64,000 bases of DNA from Ruminococcus sp. Marseille-P6503 (GCF_900604945.1 NZ_UWPB01000001.1:744001-808000); one strand, 5' to 3'; numbered from the stretch's first letter, positions 1-8,819 are shown. Translations and numbers: made by a program. The notes: generated by a model not told the origin, from the letters alone.

Positions 1-546
1 GTCGGCAACCCGTTTTACAAGCTCAAGCTTCATCAGCATATCGTAAAAATCAGTTGCTCCCACAAGTATATCGGTATACGAATCGCTTCCGGCGACATAC
101 ATGATCCTTATACGCTGCATAAACTCGTCAATACCGGTTTCAATCTCTGTTTTCTTATTGGCAATCTGAAGCTCTTTCTGGGCAATACTGTCGGTAAGCG
201 CGTCTATTTCGTCCTCAAGCTGACCGATAGATTCCTCAAGAGTAAGAATAGTTTCCTGAACGGTTTCTATCTGTTCTTCAATCGCAGCCTGATTTTCTTC
301 TTCCGAAGCAATATCGTCCTTGGTGTCGGAAATTTTCTGATCCAGCTCCTTTTGCTTTTCCTCAAGGTCTGAAATCTTTTCCTTTGCCGCTTCAATATTC
401 TTGGCGTTCTTTTTGGCTTCGCTGCTTGTGGCAACGGCGGTGCTCTGTGAAATAACGGCGTTTTTGCCGCCTGCAAGAACGGTAAAAGCAGCAATCACCG
501 CTAACGAACACGCAAGCATACGCTTCATCAAACTGGTTCTGTTCAC
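1..546 (-). CDS. PcsB/EnvC-like murein hydrolase activator, N-terminal part (cut by window edge)
   Basis: The frame is open from a GTG at 546 to the window edge, so only about 182 N-terminal residues are visible. A GGAGG 8 bases upstream supports the GTG; an in-frame ATG lies at 528. Residues 7-25 form a signal peptide or anchor. The rest is a long charged coiled coil rich in Glu, Gln, Lys and Asp, ending in a segment with AGSDSYTDILVGATDF and LVKRV, typical of the hinge of PcsB/EnvC proteins. The catalytic or LytM C-terminus would lie outside the window. It follows ftsE and ftsX on the same strand. FtsEX is known to act with PcsB/EnvC proteins to switch on peptidoglycan hydrolysis at division, so this is inferred to be the extracellular partner. 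Confidence 0.82.
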   Translation of the reverse strand, partial: MNRTSLMKRMLACSLAVIAAFTVLAGGKNAVISQSTAVATSSEAKKNAKNIEAAKEKISDLEEKQKELDQKISDTKDDIASEEENQAAIEEQIETVQETILTLEESIGQLEDEIDALTDSIAQKELQIANKKTEIETGIDEFMQRIRIMYVAGSDSYTDILVGATDFYDMLMKLELVKRVAD

Positions 547-640
547 TTTTCAATCCTCCGTAGTTTCGGCGGAACCCTATGTATATTTAGCCGCCTGTCA
601 ATTTTTACACGTCTTTATTTATTAACAGCATACAGCTGTT

Positions 641-687
641 CAGAAGCTGAAGCGATAAAAGCCGAGAGCTGTAGGTTTCAGCTTCTG
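641..687 (-). terminator. Inverted repeat between ftsX and the PcsB-like gene
   Basis: Perfect 10-bp arms at 641-650 and 678-687 within the 237-base gap between ftsX and the PcsB-like gene. There is no uridine tract directly after it on either strand, so a classical terminator is doubtful; it may be a leader structure or processing site. A TTGACA occurs near 598-603 on the minus strand, but no convincing -10 pairs with it. Confidence 0.35.
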
Positions 688-783
688 AATAAACTTAAAG
701 GCAGACTGATAAAACCCCGAAAGTTATACAGCCTGCCTGAAGTTCTCTGTTTAGCAGCATAAGCTTTGCTGCAAGCTGTGTTT

Positions 784-1689
784 TTATACCTTAAGATGCT
801 TTCCTGCGCTTATTGATGTTCCTATCGCTCCTATAAGAGCTCCTGCCGCGGCATAAGCGATTGTGACAGGCCAGAACATATCCTTGAATGAGTACAGGTT
901 TTTAACTCCGAGAATATTCCACAGCTTGAAATCATCGTTGAATATATTGTACACGCCTTCATAAGCGAATTTTGTCAGAAGAAGAGCGCCGGCAGCAGCC
1001 AGAATACCAACGATCATACCCTCAACGAAAAAGGGGATTCTTATAAAACTGTTGGTAGCCCCTACATATTTCATGATATTGATTTCTTTGCGTCTTGCAA
1101 AAACGCTTGTGCGGGTAGTGTTTGAAATAATTATAAGACATACGATTATAAGCGCCAGCACGATCGCGGCGGAAATAACGGTAAGTATCCGGCGTATGCT
1201 TATAAGCACATCTGCAAAAGCAGTAGGCGATTTTGTAGACTCAACGTTTTCAAAAGTTTCTATCTGAGTTGTGGTTTCAGTCATTTTCTGAATATCCGCA
1301 ACCGTAAGACGGAAAGTATCAGGAAGAGGATTGTCGTCGGCATACTGGAAAAGCTCCCGTTCCTCTTCAGTCATATCCTCCATCATGTTTTCCCAGGCGC
1401 TTTCCTTTGAATAAAACTCAACGGTGCTGACATTCGGAATCTGCTTTATTTTATCCTGAAGCTCCTGAGTAGCTTCATCGGTTATATTATCCTTTATCTG
1501 AACTACGACTTCGCTTTTATCCTCAATTCCGCCGATGATCCGATTAAGGTTAACCGACAGAAGCACTGAAAGTCCGACCATAAGCAGGGAAACCAGCATA
1601 ATGCAGAATGAGGCGAACGACATCATACGGTTGGTCCATATACTTTTAAGGCCCTGATTTATAAGGTACCTGAAACTGTTAATTTTCAT
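784..1689 (-). CDS. ftsX: Cell division ABC transporter-like permease FtsX
   Basis: 301 aa, the usual FtsX length. A first transmembrane helix at about residues 25-48 is followed by an extracytoplasmic loop to about residue 165 and three more helices (about 172-197, 218-242, 270-292), the FtsX/MacB-like topology. The extracellular loop contains VSTVEFYSKESAWENM, characteristic of Gram-positive FtsX. FtsX pairs with the ATPase FtsE and relays ATP hydrolysis across the membrane to a wall hydrolase such as PcsB. Its start overlaps the end of ftsE by 11 bases, indicating translational coupling, and a PcsB-like gene follows. No signs of decay. Confidence 0.95.
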   Translation of the reverse strand: MKINSFRYLINQGLKSIWTNRMMSFASFCIMLVSLLMVGLSVLLSVNLNRIIGGIEDKSEVVVQIKDNITDEATQELQDKIKQIPNVSTVEFYSKESAWENMMEDMTEEERELFQYADDNPLPDTFRLTVADIQKMTETTTQIETFENVESTKSPTAFADVLISIRRILTVISAAIVLALIIVCLIIISNTTRTSVFARRKEINIMKYVGATNSFIRIPFFVEGMIVGILAAAGALLLTKFAYEGVYNIFNDDFKLWNILGVKNLYSFKDMFWPVTIAYAAAGALIGAIGTSISAGKHLKV

Positions 1690-2362
1690 TTGAACCTCCT
1701 ATGACATCGTCAAAAGCAATATTACCGTGATTGATATTAATAATGCGTCCGCCGAAATAGCGCACAAGATCATGCTCATGGGTAACCATGAGAATAGTAG
1801 TTCCGCATTCGTTAATACCTTTTAATAGCTCTACGATTTCATAAGAAAGGGCAGGGTCGATATTTCCGGTAGGCTCGTCAGCAATAATCAGCTGAGGATC
1901 GTTCACCAGGGCTCTGGCAAGAGCGACTCTCTGCTGTTCGCCTCCCGAAAGCTCGGTAGGATACGCTTTCGCCTTATGCGACAGACCGACAAGACTGATA
2001 ACGTAAGGCACACGGCTTCTTATGTATTTTGCAGGCGCGTCTATAACCCTGAGAACAAAAGCCACGTTTTCGTAAACCGTCATCGTCGGAATAAGTCTGA
2101 AATCCTGAAAAACAACGCCGATAGTTCTTCTCAGCGCGGGGATTTTACGCCGCCTCAGCTTTCTCAGATTGAAGCCGTTTACTATTACCTCTCCGGAGGT
2201 TGCGTTTATTTCCTTGAGCACAAGCTTTATAAGCGTTGATTTGCCTGCGCCGGAGGGACCTACTACAAAGGTAAAATCTCCGTCGTTGATTTTCAGATTT
2301 ACTTTATTTAGCGCGTCGACGCCGCTCGAATAAGTGACCGACACATCCTTAAATTCTACCAA
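1679..2362 (-). CDS. ftsE: Cell division ATP-binding protein FtsE
   Basis: 227 aa ABC ATPase. Walker A is GPSGAGKST, the signature is LSGGEQQR, and Walker B is LIIADEPTGN followed by a switch His (MVTHEHDL). It is the cytoplasmic ATPase of the FtsEX complex that controls peptidoglycan hydrolysis at the division site. Translation appears to begin at TTG 2362, preceded by an AAGGCGG ribosome binding site about 8-10 bases upstream. The 3' end overlaps ftsX by 11 bases. It lies 67 bases downstream of the PucR-type regulator gene on the same strand and has no clear promoter of its own, so it may be co-transcribed with that gene. Confidence 0.95.
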   Translation of the reverse strand: MVEFKDVSVTYSSGVDALNKVNLKINDGDFTFVVGPSGAGKSTLIKLVLKEINATSGEVIVNGFNLRKLRRRKIPALRRTIGVVFQDFRLIPTMTVYENVAFVLRVIDAPAKYIRSRVPYVISLVGLSHKAKAYPTELSGGEQQRVALARALVNDPQLIIADEPTGNIDPALSYEIVELLKGINECGTTILMVTHEHDLVRYFGGRIININHGNIAFDDVIGGSNEN

Positions 2363-2429
2363 AGAAAATACACCGCCTTAATAATTTGAAAGAAAATGTT
2401 CCTTCATTAATTAAGCTGCGAGAACGATT

Positions 2430-3515
2430 TTAGAATTTAACCGGATTAGCGGATAAATACTTTTTAACCATCAGAGCTATTTTGAAAATGATAGCATGGT
2501 CGAACTCTCTCAGGTCAAGACCTGTCAGCTTCTTTATTTTTTCCAGTCTGTACACAAGAGTATTTCTGTGAACAAACAGTTTTCTTGAAGTTTCCGAAAC
2601 GTTCAGATTGTTCTCAAAGAACTTCTGAATAGTAAAAAGGGTTTCATGGTCAAGCGAATCGATAGAGCCTTTTTTGAAAACCTCTTTCAGAAAAGTTTCA
2701 CAGAGCGTAGTCGGAAGATGATAAATAAGTCTTGCTATTCCCAGATTATCATATGAAACGATGATCTTATCTGTATCGAATACCTTGCCTACCTCCAGAG
2801 CGATCTGCGCTTCCTTAAATGACCTGGCAAGGTCGCGCACTCCCTCTACAACGGTTCCTATTCCAACGTTTACACGGGTATAGAATTCTCCGCTGAGAGT
2901 ATCTGAGATCGAACGAGCAAGCTTTTCAAGATCCCTAGGCTCAACTCCCGAGGTCACTTCCTTAACAAGAACTATATCGGATTCTGTAATATTGAAAACA
3001 AAATCCTTGTTTTTGTCCGGGAAAAGATTCTGTATAACGTCATACGCGGATACGTCGTTGGAAGAGATGATCCTTATAAGAAGAACCACCCTTGACGTAT
3101 CTGAGCTGAAATGCAGCTCTCTTGCCTTGACGTGGACATCTCCCGGAAGAACATTGTCAAGAACTACGTTTTTTATAAAATTATTTCTGTCGTATTTTTC
3201 ATCATAATACTGCTTGATGCTGGACAGGGTAATAGCCAGAATACTTGCATATTTGGCGGCGACCTCGTCCGTACCCTCTACAAAAACAGCATAATCGGGT
3301 CTCATATGTGAACCGAAAGGCTTATATGTATAGCCGTCGCGCACGAAAATATCATGCGAATCACCCAAATCAAGCGATACGAATTCGTTTGTGGCGCCTA
3401 CCTGAGCCAGCTCCGAACAGGCGATAATTGTCGCAGTATCGTCAATAACGCCGATAGTGCAGTCAATAGTATCCCTCATCTGATGAACTACGCTTTGAAA
3501 TAATCTGTTGGACAT
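2430..3515 (-). CDS. PucR/CdaR-family HTH transcriptional regulator
   Basis: 361 aa. The C-terminal 65 residues carry the PucR helix-turn-helix: a start like ETLFTIQKFFENNLN, then SETSRKLFVHRNTLVYRLEKI. The middle holds a GGDEF-like CdaR region, with GIGTVVEGVRDLARSFKEAQ. The N-terminal part lacks a recognisable sugar-diacid sensor motif, so the ligand is unknown. Start ATG 3515 has GAGGGGAT upstream. A near-consensus promoter lies just upstream. This kind of regulator is common next to ftsE in Clostridia; control of ftsEX is an inference from proximity only. Confidence 0.85.
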   Translation of the reverse strand: MSNRLFQSVVHQMRDTIDCTIGVIDDTATIIACSELAQVGATNEFVSLDLGDSHDIFVRDGYTYKPFGSHMRPDYAVFVEGTDEVAAKYASILAITLSSIKQYYDEKYDRNNFIKNVVLDNVLPGDVHVKARELHFSSDTSRVVLLIRIISSNDVSAYDVIQNLFPDKNKDFVFNITESDIVLVKEVTSGVEPRDLEKLARSISDTLSGEFYTRVNVGIGTVVEGVRDLARSFKEAQIALEVGKVFDTDKIIVSYDNLGIARLIYHLPTTLCETFLKEVFKKGSIDSLDHETLFTIQKFFENNLNVSETSRKLFVHRNTLVYRLEKIKKLTGLDLREFDHAIIFKIALMVKKYLSANPVKF

Positions 3516-3576
3516 AAGTTAATCCCCTCTACCTGCAAATTTTAGATCAATCATAATAAATTGTCTGGATACTGCT

Positions 3577-3605
3577 ATTATAACAAAAAATGATTGAATT
3601 TGCAA
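3577..3605 (-). promoter_or_regulatory. Sigma-A promoter of the PucR-ftsEX unit
   Basis: On the minus strand: TTGCAA (3605-3600), 17-bp spacer, TATAAT (3582-3577) preceded by TGT, giving an extended -10. The transcription start would be near 3570, about 55 bases before the gene start. Confidence 0.7.
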
Positions 3606-3980
3606 GTGGTTTATAGTAAAAATGTTCAAAAGTCTGATAGACAGCCGGGTTCATGTTTGAAGCTGCCTTAATATATTACAAATTGTAACATATTTTTCTC
3701 TCAGTTGTGTGAACTTTCTGTTAAATCGCATAAAACAGGAGTGTTTTTTATTAAATATGCCCTAAGCCTTCCATTTATTTGTTACTTTTTTGTAATCTTT
3801 AAATTTTATGTGAATCAAAATAGTCTCCTGGCTTTTAGCTTTAATGTATTTTAAAATTATTACCGTATGAAACAATTTGCGGCTTTATTTCAGCAAATTT
3901 TCGGTTTGCCGCTGTTTTTTTCTTAACTTTATCCGTTACCTGTTGCAGAATTGCATATACCCGACGGGTCTGTTTTTTGG
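3606..3980. other. AT-rich intergenic stretch, no gene seen
   Basis: No credible coding frame in either direction. The only structure noticed is a weak GC-arm hairpin (arms 3879-3883 and 3908-3912) followed by seven T on the plus strand at 3915-3921. That is terminator-like, but no plus-strand gene or good promoter lies upstream of it. Confidence 0.5.
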
Positions 3981-4009
3981 TTGACTTTTTACTGATTTTA
4001 TGATAAAAT
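3981..4009 (+). promoter_or_regulatory. Promoter of the PP2C phosphatase gene
   Basis: TTGACT (3981-3986), 17-bp spacer, TAAAAT (4004-4009), with TGA directly before the -10 (extended -10). The predicted start near 4016 gives a leader of about 30 bases. Confidence 0.7.
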
Positions 4010-4047
4010 TGCATTAAAATATTTAAAAATTGTCGAGAGCGTTTTTT

Positions 4048-4995
4048 ATGAATTACTATATTTATGGATTTACAGGAAAAGGAAATTACAGAAAGCATAA
4101 TGAAGACTGTCTGCTGATAAACCGCGAAACCGTCCGCAAGGGCGGCTTTGAATCGGTGTGTATTGCTCCTTTTCTTTCCGCGGTATGCGACGGCGTCGGA
4201 GGCGAACAGGCAGGCGAGGTTGCTTCCGAGCTGTGCATAAGGTATCTGTCTATTACTGATTATGATTCTTCTGTAGATCTGGACAGGCATATTATGAACA
4301 TTCACAGCAAGATAATAAAAAACGGTATTTCTTCTCCGGATTCCGTCAATATGCAGACTACGCTGTGCTGTCTTGCAGTCGATGAAAACGGCAGGGCAGT
4401 GTGCTATAATATAGGCGACAGCAGAATGTACCGTTACGTCGGCGGCTGTATTCGGCAGATAACGGTAGATCAGACCTATGGAAGATTTTTATACGAGCAG
4501 GGTGAAATCGACGGTATCTCAGAGCTTGAGCCTGAAATGCAGAACGCGATAGTATCCTCGGTAGGAAGCGTTCTGCAGCTTCCAAGCATAGATCGGTTTG
4601 AATTTGTCACACCCTTTGGAAGCGAAAGCGACGATACGGTATTGATATGCTCGGACGGTGTTTCAGACTATGTTTCAGACGACGAGTTTGAAATAGCAAT
4701 GAAAATAGACAACATGACTTTCAAAGAAAAGATAGAAGCGCTCTGCGAGCTTGCGCTCAGAAACGGCAGTACAGATAACGTTTCAGTAATCGGTATAAAG
4801 CCGTTTGATACTCAGGAGGAGTATGAAAGGCTTATAGGAGGCATTGCTACTCATGAAGAAAAGGCTGAAACTATAAGAGCCGAGCATGAATGTCTTGCGT
4901 ATGAAACCCGTTATCAGAACAGTATGCTTATGGAGCAGGCAGATTTAAGTCTGCAAAAACTGTTTGATGATCTGGAAAGCTTTAAGAATACCTGA
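4048..4995 (+). CDS. PP2C-family serine/threonine protein phosphatase
   Basis: 315 aa from ATG 4048, which has GAGAG upstream; a TTG at 4030 in frame lacks a ribosome binding site. PP2C metal-binding motifs are present in order: RKHNEDC near residue 20, CDGVGGEQAG near 52, GDSRMY near 128, CSDGVSDYV near 210 and GSTDNVSV near 250. The protein has no membrane segment and a charged helical tail of about 55 residues. It should dephosphorylate Ser/Thr phosphoproteins with Mn/Mg in the cytoplasm. In most Firmicutes the PP2C gene (prpC/stp) sits next to a PASTA kinase; here it stands alone with its own promoter and a strong terminator, so its kinase partner is not evident. Confidence 0.9.
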   Translation: MNYYIYGFTGKGNYRKHNEDCLLINRETVRKGGFESVCIAPFLSAVCDGVGGEQAGEVASELCIRYLSITDYDSSVDLDRHIMNIHSKIIKNGISSPDSVNMQTTLCCLAVDENGRAVCYNIGDSRMYRYVGGCIRQITVDQTYGRFLYEQGEIDGISELEPEMQNAIVSSVGSVLQLPSIDRFEFVTPFGSESDDTVLICSDGVSDYVSDDEFEIAMKIDNMTFKEKIEALCELALRNGSTDNVSVIGIKPFDTQEEYERLIGGIATHEEKAETIRAEHECLAYETRYQNSMLMEQADLSLQKLFDDLESFKNT

Positions 4996-5040
4996 CAGCC
5001 TTCAATTATCAAAGCGGCGGATAATAAAATAAACATAAAA

Positions 5041-5077
5041 ACGCATGAAGCATTTTTTTGCAGCTTCATGCGTTTTT
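5041..5077. terminator. Bidirectional Rho-independent terminator
   Basis: Perfect 11-bp stem (5041-5051 with 5063-5073), 11-base loop, T run on the plus side (5074-5077) and A-rich sequence on the other. It ends the PP2C transcript and probably also galE arriving from the right. Confidence 0.8.
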
Positions 5078-5129
5078 CAGTTATTTTATGAGCGGACAGT
5101 ATACTAGTTCAGCTTATAACCATTTATTA

Positions 5130-6143
5130 TTAAAGTCCGTTTGGATTATTTTTTGTAAAGTTCCAGCCGTCCGCAGCCATTTCGTCCAGTCCGTATTTAG
5201 CCTCCCAGCCGAACAGCTCTTTGGCTTTATCGGTATTAGCGTAGCATACCGCGATATCTCCGGCGCGTCTGGGCATGATCTGATACGGAATAGTTTTACC
5301 GCAGGCTTTTTCAAAGGCGTGCAGAACGTCCATTACGCTGGAGCCCTTTCCTGTGCCGAGATTTACCGCTTCAACGCCTTTATGCTCGAGAACATATTTA
5401 ACGGCGCATAGATGTCCGCAGGCAAGGTCAACGACGTGAATATAATCTCGTACGCCGGTGCCGTCCGGAGTATCGTAGTCGTTTCCGAAAACTCCGAGGC
5501 GTTCAAGCTTGCCTGAAGCCACCTGAGCGATATAAGGGAAGAGATTGTTGGGTATCCCGTTCGGATCCTCGCCTATAAGCCCGCTCTTGTGAGCGCCGAT
5601 AGGATTGAAGTATCTGAGCAGTGAAACTGACCATTCATTGTCGGCAGTGAAAACGTCCTTTAATATCTGCTCTATCATGACCTTTGTATATCCGTAAGGA
5701 TTGGTTGACGAGTTGGTAGGCATTGTTTCAACGTAAGGCGCGGGATTGTTTACTCCGTATACCGTAGCGGACGAAGAGAAAACTATTTTCTTGCAGTCAT
5801 GCGCTCTCATCGCCCTGATAAGCATAAGAGTTCCGGTAATATTGTTGTGGTAGTATTCAACCGGCTTTTCAACCGACTCTCCCACCGCCTTGAGTCCCGC
5901 GAAGTGAATGACGGCGTCGATCTTGTTCTCGTCAAATATTTTGTTCATCGCGTCAAGGTCGAGAATATCAGCCTCGTAGAATTTAAAATCCCTGCCTGTT
6001 ATTTTTCTGATACGGTTAAGAGCCTCGGGCTTTGAATTGGAGAAGTTATCCATGACAACTATGTCGTAGCCTGCGTTCAGCAGTTCAACGCAGGTATGGC
6101 TTCCGATAAACCCCGCTCCGCCTGTAACAAGAATATTTGCCAT
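5130..6143 (-). CDS. galE: UDP-glucose 4-epimerase GalE
   Basis: 337 aa from ATG 6143 (AAGGACGG upstream). The frame is open further upstream, but that part lies in the promoter. NAD-binding GGAGFIGSH is at residues 8-16, the catalytic SSSATVYG Ser/Tyr region near 120-150 continues as NPYGYTKVMIE (YxxxK), and GTGKGSSVMDV is in the C-terminal half. It is a short-chain dehydrogenase fold enzyme that interconverts UDP-glucose and UDP-galactose in the Leloir pathway and supplies UDP-Gal for surface glycans. It is monocistronic, with a good promoter and a shared terminator. It is divergent from an AraC-family regulator 183 bases away, which could control it; that is inference. Confidence 0.95.
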   Translation of the reverse strand: MANILVTGGAGFIGSHTCVELLNAGYDIVVMDNFSNSKPEALNRIRKITGRDFKFYEADILDLDAMNKIFDENKIDAVIHFAGLKAVGESVEKPVEYYHNNITGTLMLIRAMRAHDCKKIVFSSSATVYGVNNPAPYVETMPTNSSTNPYGYTKVMIEQILKDVFTADNEWSVSLLRYFNPIGAHKSGLIGEDPNGIPNNLFPYIAQVASGKLERLGVFGNDYDTPDGTGVRDYIHVVDLACGHLCAVKYVLEHKGVEAVNLGTGKGSSVMDVLHAFEKACGKTIPYQIMPRRAGDIAVCYANTDKAKELFGWEAKYGLDEMAADGWNFTKNNPNGL

Positions 6144-6198
6144 TGCAATCCGTCCTTTCGTATGCATATGTTCAAAGACCGTCTTGATCTTTAATGTT

Positions 6199-6227
6199 AG
6201 TATAACACACAGCAGCCTGTAATTCAA
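6199..6227 (-). promoter_or_regulatory. galE promoter
   Basis: On the minus strand: TTGAAT (6227-6222), 17-bp spacer, TATACT (6204-6199) preceded by TGT (extended -10). Confidence 0.7.
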
Positions 6228-6258
6228 TAATTATTTGTTTCATGCGCATGGAAATTTG

Positions 6259-6287
6259 TTGCATTATCTTCGGAACAGTGATATAAT
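6259..6287 (+). promoter_or_regulatory. Promoter of the AraC regulator gene
   Basis: TTGCAT (6259-6264), 17-bp spacer, TATAAT (6282-6287) with TGA before it (extended -10). Its -35 lies only 31 bases from the galE -35, so one bound regulator could influence both. Confidence 0.7.
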
Positions 6288-6326
6288 ATAAACAAACGGC
6301 GTTTGACTTTTTAGCGAGGTGTGATC

Positions 6327-7175
6327 ATGAACGGTTCGGATAAACATTCTTTTAAAACCAATCCCAAGGACAGCGTTGCCTTGTCCGTTTACAATGTAGG
6401 GTATGAAAAATGCAGGGGACTGCACAAATGGGGAAGCGGAGTAAGAGATCATTTTCTGATACATCATATAATAAGCGGAAAAGGACTGTATAAGACTCCT
6501 TTCGGCGAGTATAAGCTAAAAGCCGGAGATACTTTTCTTATATATCCCTATACTGAAATTACATATATTGCAGACGAGTTTGATCCGTGGGAATACTACT
6601 GGGTCGGTTTTTCCGGAAGCGACGCCGAGGTGATAATCAACCGTACGGATTTTACAAAGGAATTTCCCGTAATGTCAGCGGATTTCGGCGACGAGCTGAA
6701 AAAACGTCTGAACGATATTTACACTGACCGGGGACAGAGCGACGCGGCGGCGCTGAAAATGACCGGACAGCTGTATATCGCGCTGTCGCTGCTGGTAGAA
6801 AAATCCGATAACGGAGGAGCTGCCGAAAATGTGTCGCAGCGTCATGTAAAGGCGGCGAGGAAGTTTATCGCGTATAATTATTCGCTTCCTATAACCGTTG
6901 AAGATGTCGCGGCAGGAGCGGCGGTAAGCAGAAGCACCTTGTTCAGGGCGTTTACGGAAACTCTCGGAATATCTCCGCTTGAATATCTTACCGAGTTCAG
7001 AATAGAGCAGGCGTGCAGACTGCTCAGGAACACCGATCTTTCGGTTACCGCGGTATCTCTCTCCGCAGGCTATGAGGATCCGCTTTATTTTTCAAAGGTA
7101 TTCAGAAAATGTAAGGGCGTTTCGCCCAGCGTGTACAGAAAGGAGCATAACCGATCGACTAAGACGGGATCATAA
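6327..7175 (+). CDS. AraC-family transcriptional regulator
   Basis: 282 aa. ATG 6327 is preferred because GCGAGG lies 8 bases upstream; GTG 6321 is too close to it. The N-terminal half is a cupin-type sensor (DHFLIHHIISGKGLY, then a GDTFLIYPYTEITY strand), usual for sugar-sensing AraC proteins. The C-terminal 100 residues hold two helix-turn-helix units: VEDVAAGAAVSRSTLFRAF and then VTAVSLSAGYEDPLYFSKVF, followed by KCKGVSPSVYRKEH. The effector is unknown. It is divergent from galE, so galactose metabolism is one candidate target. Confidence 0.9.
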   Translation: MNGSDKHSFKTNPKDSVALSVYNVGYEKCRGLHKWGSGVRDHFLIHHIISGKGLYKTPFGEYKLKAGDTFLIYPYTEITYIADEFDPWEYYWVGFSGSDAEVIINRTDFTKEFPVMSADFGDELKKRLNDIYTDRGQSDAAALKMTGQLYIALSLLVEKSDNGGAAENVSQRHVKAARKFIAYNYSLPITVEDVAAGAAVSRSTLFRAFTETLGISPLEYLTEFRIEQACRLLRNTDLSVTAVSLSAGYEDPLYFSKVFRKCKGVSPSVYRKEHNRSTKTGS

Positions 7176-7177
7176 TT

Positions 7178-7209
7178 AAAGCGGACGGCTGAAACAGACC
7201 GTCCGCTTT
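7178..7209 (+). terminator. Hairpin after the AraC gene
   Basis: Perfect 11-bp stem (7178-7188 with 7199-7209) and a 10-base loop beginning 3 bases after the stop codon. The 3' arm ends in CTTT but no long T run follows, so it is a good hairpin with a modest tail. Confidence 0.6.
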
Positions 7210-7278
7210 AGCTTTAAACTTATATTGGCATATGCCCGTAAAATAGCCTGCAAAACCGATATTGCGGTTCAGGCAGAT

Positions 7279-8718
7279 TTAATATCCGTATATGGTTTTT
7301 CCGATTTCTTCTCGGCATCTGTCAAAATCCACCTCAAGTATAGACTGACCGCTGTTCGTAGTGCCGTAGCTGTAAGCGTCGTCCAGCGGAATACGCAGCT
7401 GCTGCATATCGTAGCCGAGTATAAACGGAGCTCTGTAGGTGAGAAAATAAAGCTCGGATTTTGTCATATTGGTAGTCAGGTTGGAAAGACAGGTTCTCGC
7501 AAAGCCGTCAAGCTCAAAAGGATTAAGCGTTTTGGATTTTTCAATTATTTTTGAAATTACCGTTCTCTGTCTTTCAGTGCGTTCAAAATCCGCATTTCCT
7601 ACATATCTCAGTCTGGCGTACGCGAGCGCCTGATTTCCGTTTACGGTAACTCCTTTTCCGCCGGAGGTCAGATAATCGGTGCCCTTTTCGTTTCCGAGAT
7701 ATTTGTTCTGCTCAGCCATAGGATCCTTCATTCCCTCGGCCTCTTCATCGGAAATGTCAAGCTCGATACCGCCCACAGCGTCTACAATATCTATAAACGA
7801 ATAAAAGTCGATATAAATATACTTGTCCACATCAATGTCAAAATTAAGCTCTATTGTATCCATCAGCAGCTCAGCTCCGCCGTAAACGTAAGCGGCGTTC
7901 ATTTTGTTCCAGCCGTTTCCTGGGATTTCAACGTACATATCTCTCATAAACGAGGTCATTGTTATCTGCTTGGTCGCTTTGTTGACTGAAAGCAGTATCA
8001 TTGAGTCGGTCCTTCCCCGCTCGTCCTCATCGCGGGTGTCCGAGCCGATTATAAGTACGTTCAGCACGTCGTCTGAGCTCATAGAAGCCGAGTTTACGCT
8101 TCTGCCGCCTGTTTCAACATAATTGACCATGCCAAGGTATCTGAAAATAAGCAGCTGAAGCAGAATAAACAGTACCAGTATCAAAATGAGCAGACATTTG
8201 AAGAAAGTTTTTACAGGAGAGCTTCGTTTTTCTTTGTTCATGTTATTTTTCTCAGCCTTTTTCTTTTTATTGCTTTTCTTTGACTTGGAATAGCCGGAAT
8301 TTTTTGCAGGAGCTTTTTTGTAGGATTTGTTTTTCGCTTCTTTGTTTCTGTCGCCGAATTTAAGCGGTTCGTTCCTTCCTTTGCCTTGTCCGGAGGAAGA
8401 ACGCGCTCTGCTTTGGGAGGTTCGTTTCTGCCCTGAATTTGCTGAACCTCGGTTGCTGTTTTGTGACGTACGGCGAGGCGTATTTCCGGGCGTCGGCGTC
8501 CTTCTGCCGTTTTGAGCCTGACGGTTCAGGTCGTACTGTTCAAATTCCAGCTCGTCCGTACTCTGATATTCATCAGGAGAACTGTTGTCCAGCTCGGCAA
8601 AGCGTCGCAGCTGTTCTTCGTACTGACGCTGAAATTCGTCGTATCCCTGACCTGAGCCGTTATAATTATCATTAAGTCTGTTGTTGTCCGATGATCTTTT
8701 ATTATTATCTCTGTTCAT
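7279..8718 (-). CDS. LytR-CpsA-Psr (LCP) family wall-polymer transferase
   Basis: 479 aa, start ATG 8718 with GGAGG upstream. Residues 1-168 are a hydrophilic cytoplasmic region rich in Asn, Ser, Arg and Lys; one transmembrane helix follows at about 171-194. The extracellular LCP domain begins near 215 with VLIIGSDTRDEDERGRTDSM, then SFMRDMYVEIPG, and later LAYARLRYVGNADFERTERQR, which carries the Arg cluster that binds polyprenyl pyrophosphate. LCP proteins attach teichoic acids or other secondary polymers to peptidoglycan. The very long basic low-complexity tail is unusual. Monocistronic with its own promoter. Confidence 0.92.
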   Translation of the reverse strand: MNRDNNKRSSDNNRLNDNYNGSGQGYDEFQRQYEEQLRRFAELDNSSPDEYQSTDELEFEQYDLNRQAQNGRRTPTPGNTPRRTSQNSNRGSANSGQKRTSQSRARSSSGQGKGRNEPLKFGDRNKEAKNKSYKKAPAKNSGYSKSKKSNKKKKAEKNNMNKEKRSSPVKTFFKCLLILILVLFILLQLLIFRYLGMVNYVETGGRSVNSASMSSDDVLNVLIIGSDTRDEDERGRTDSMILLSVNKATKQITMTSFMRDMYVEIPGNGWNKMNAAYVYGGAELLMDTIELNFDIDVDKYIYIDFYSFIDIVDAVGGIELDISDEEAEGMKDPMAEQNKYLGNEKGTDYLTSGGKGVTVNGNQALAYARLRYVGNADFERTERQRTVISKIIEKSKTLNPFELDGFARTCLSNLTTNMTKSELYFLTYRAPFILGYDMQQLRIPLDDAYSYGTTNSGQSILEVDFDRCREEIGKTIYGY

Positions 8719-8749
8719 CTAAATGCCTCCTTCTGCACAAGCTTACTAT

Positions 8750-8778
8750 ATTATATTACATGAAGATATAAAAGTCAA
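8750..8778 (-). promoter_or_regulatory. Promoter of the LCP gene
   Basis: On the minus strand: TTGACT (8778-8773), 17-bp spacer, TATAAT (8755-8750). The start codon is about 30 bases downstream. Confidence 0.7.
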
Positions 8779-8819
8779 TTTTAAGCCGGCAAATATCAGA
8801 AAATTATCACAATTACAGC

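Noticed and set aside
3879-3921. Possible small RNA ending in a hairpin and seven T
   Set aside because: No convincing plus-strand promoter upstream and the stem is weak.
3841-4305. 154-aa open frame on the minus strand
   Set aside because: It overlaps the PP2C promoter and the start of its gene, and the protein matches no family; a shadow frame.
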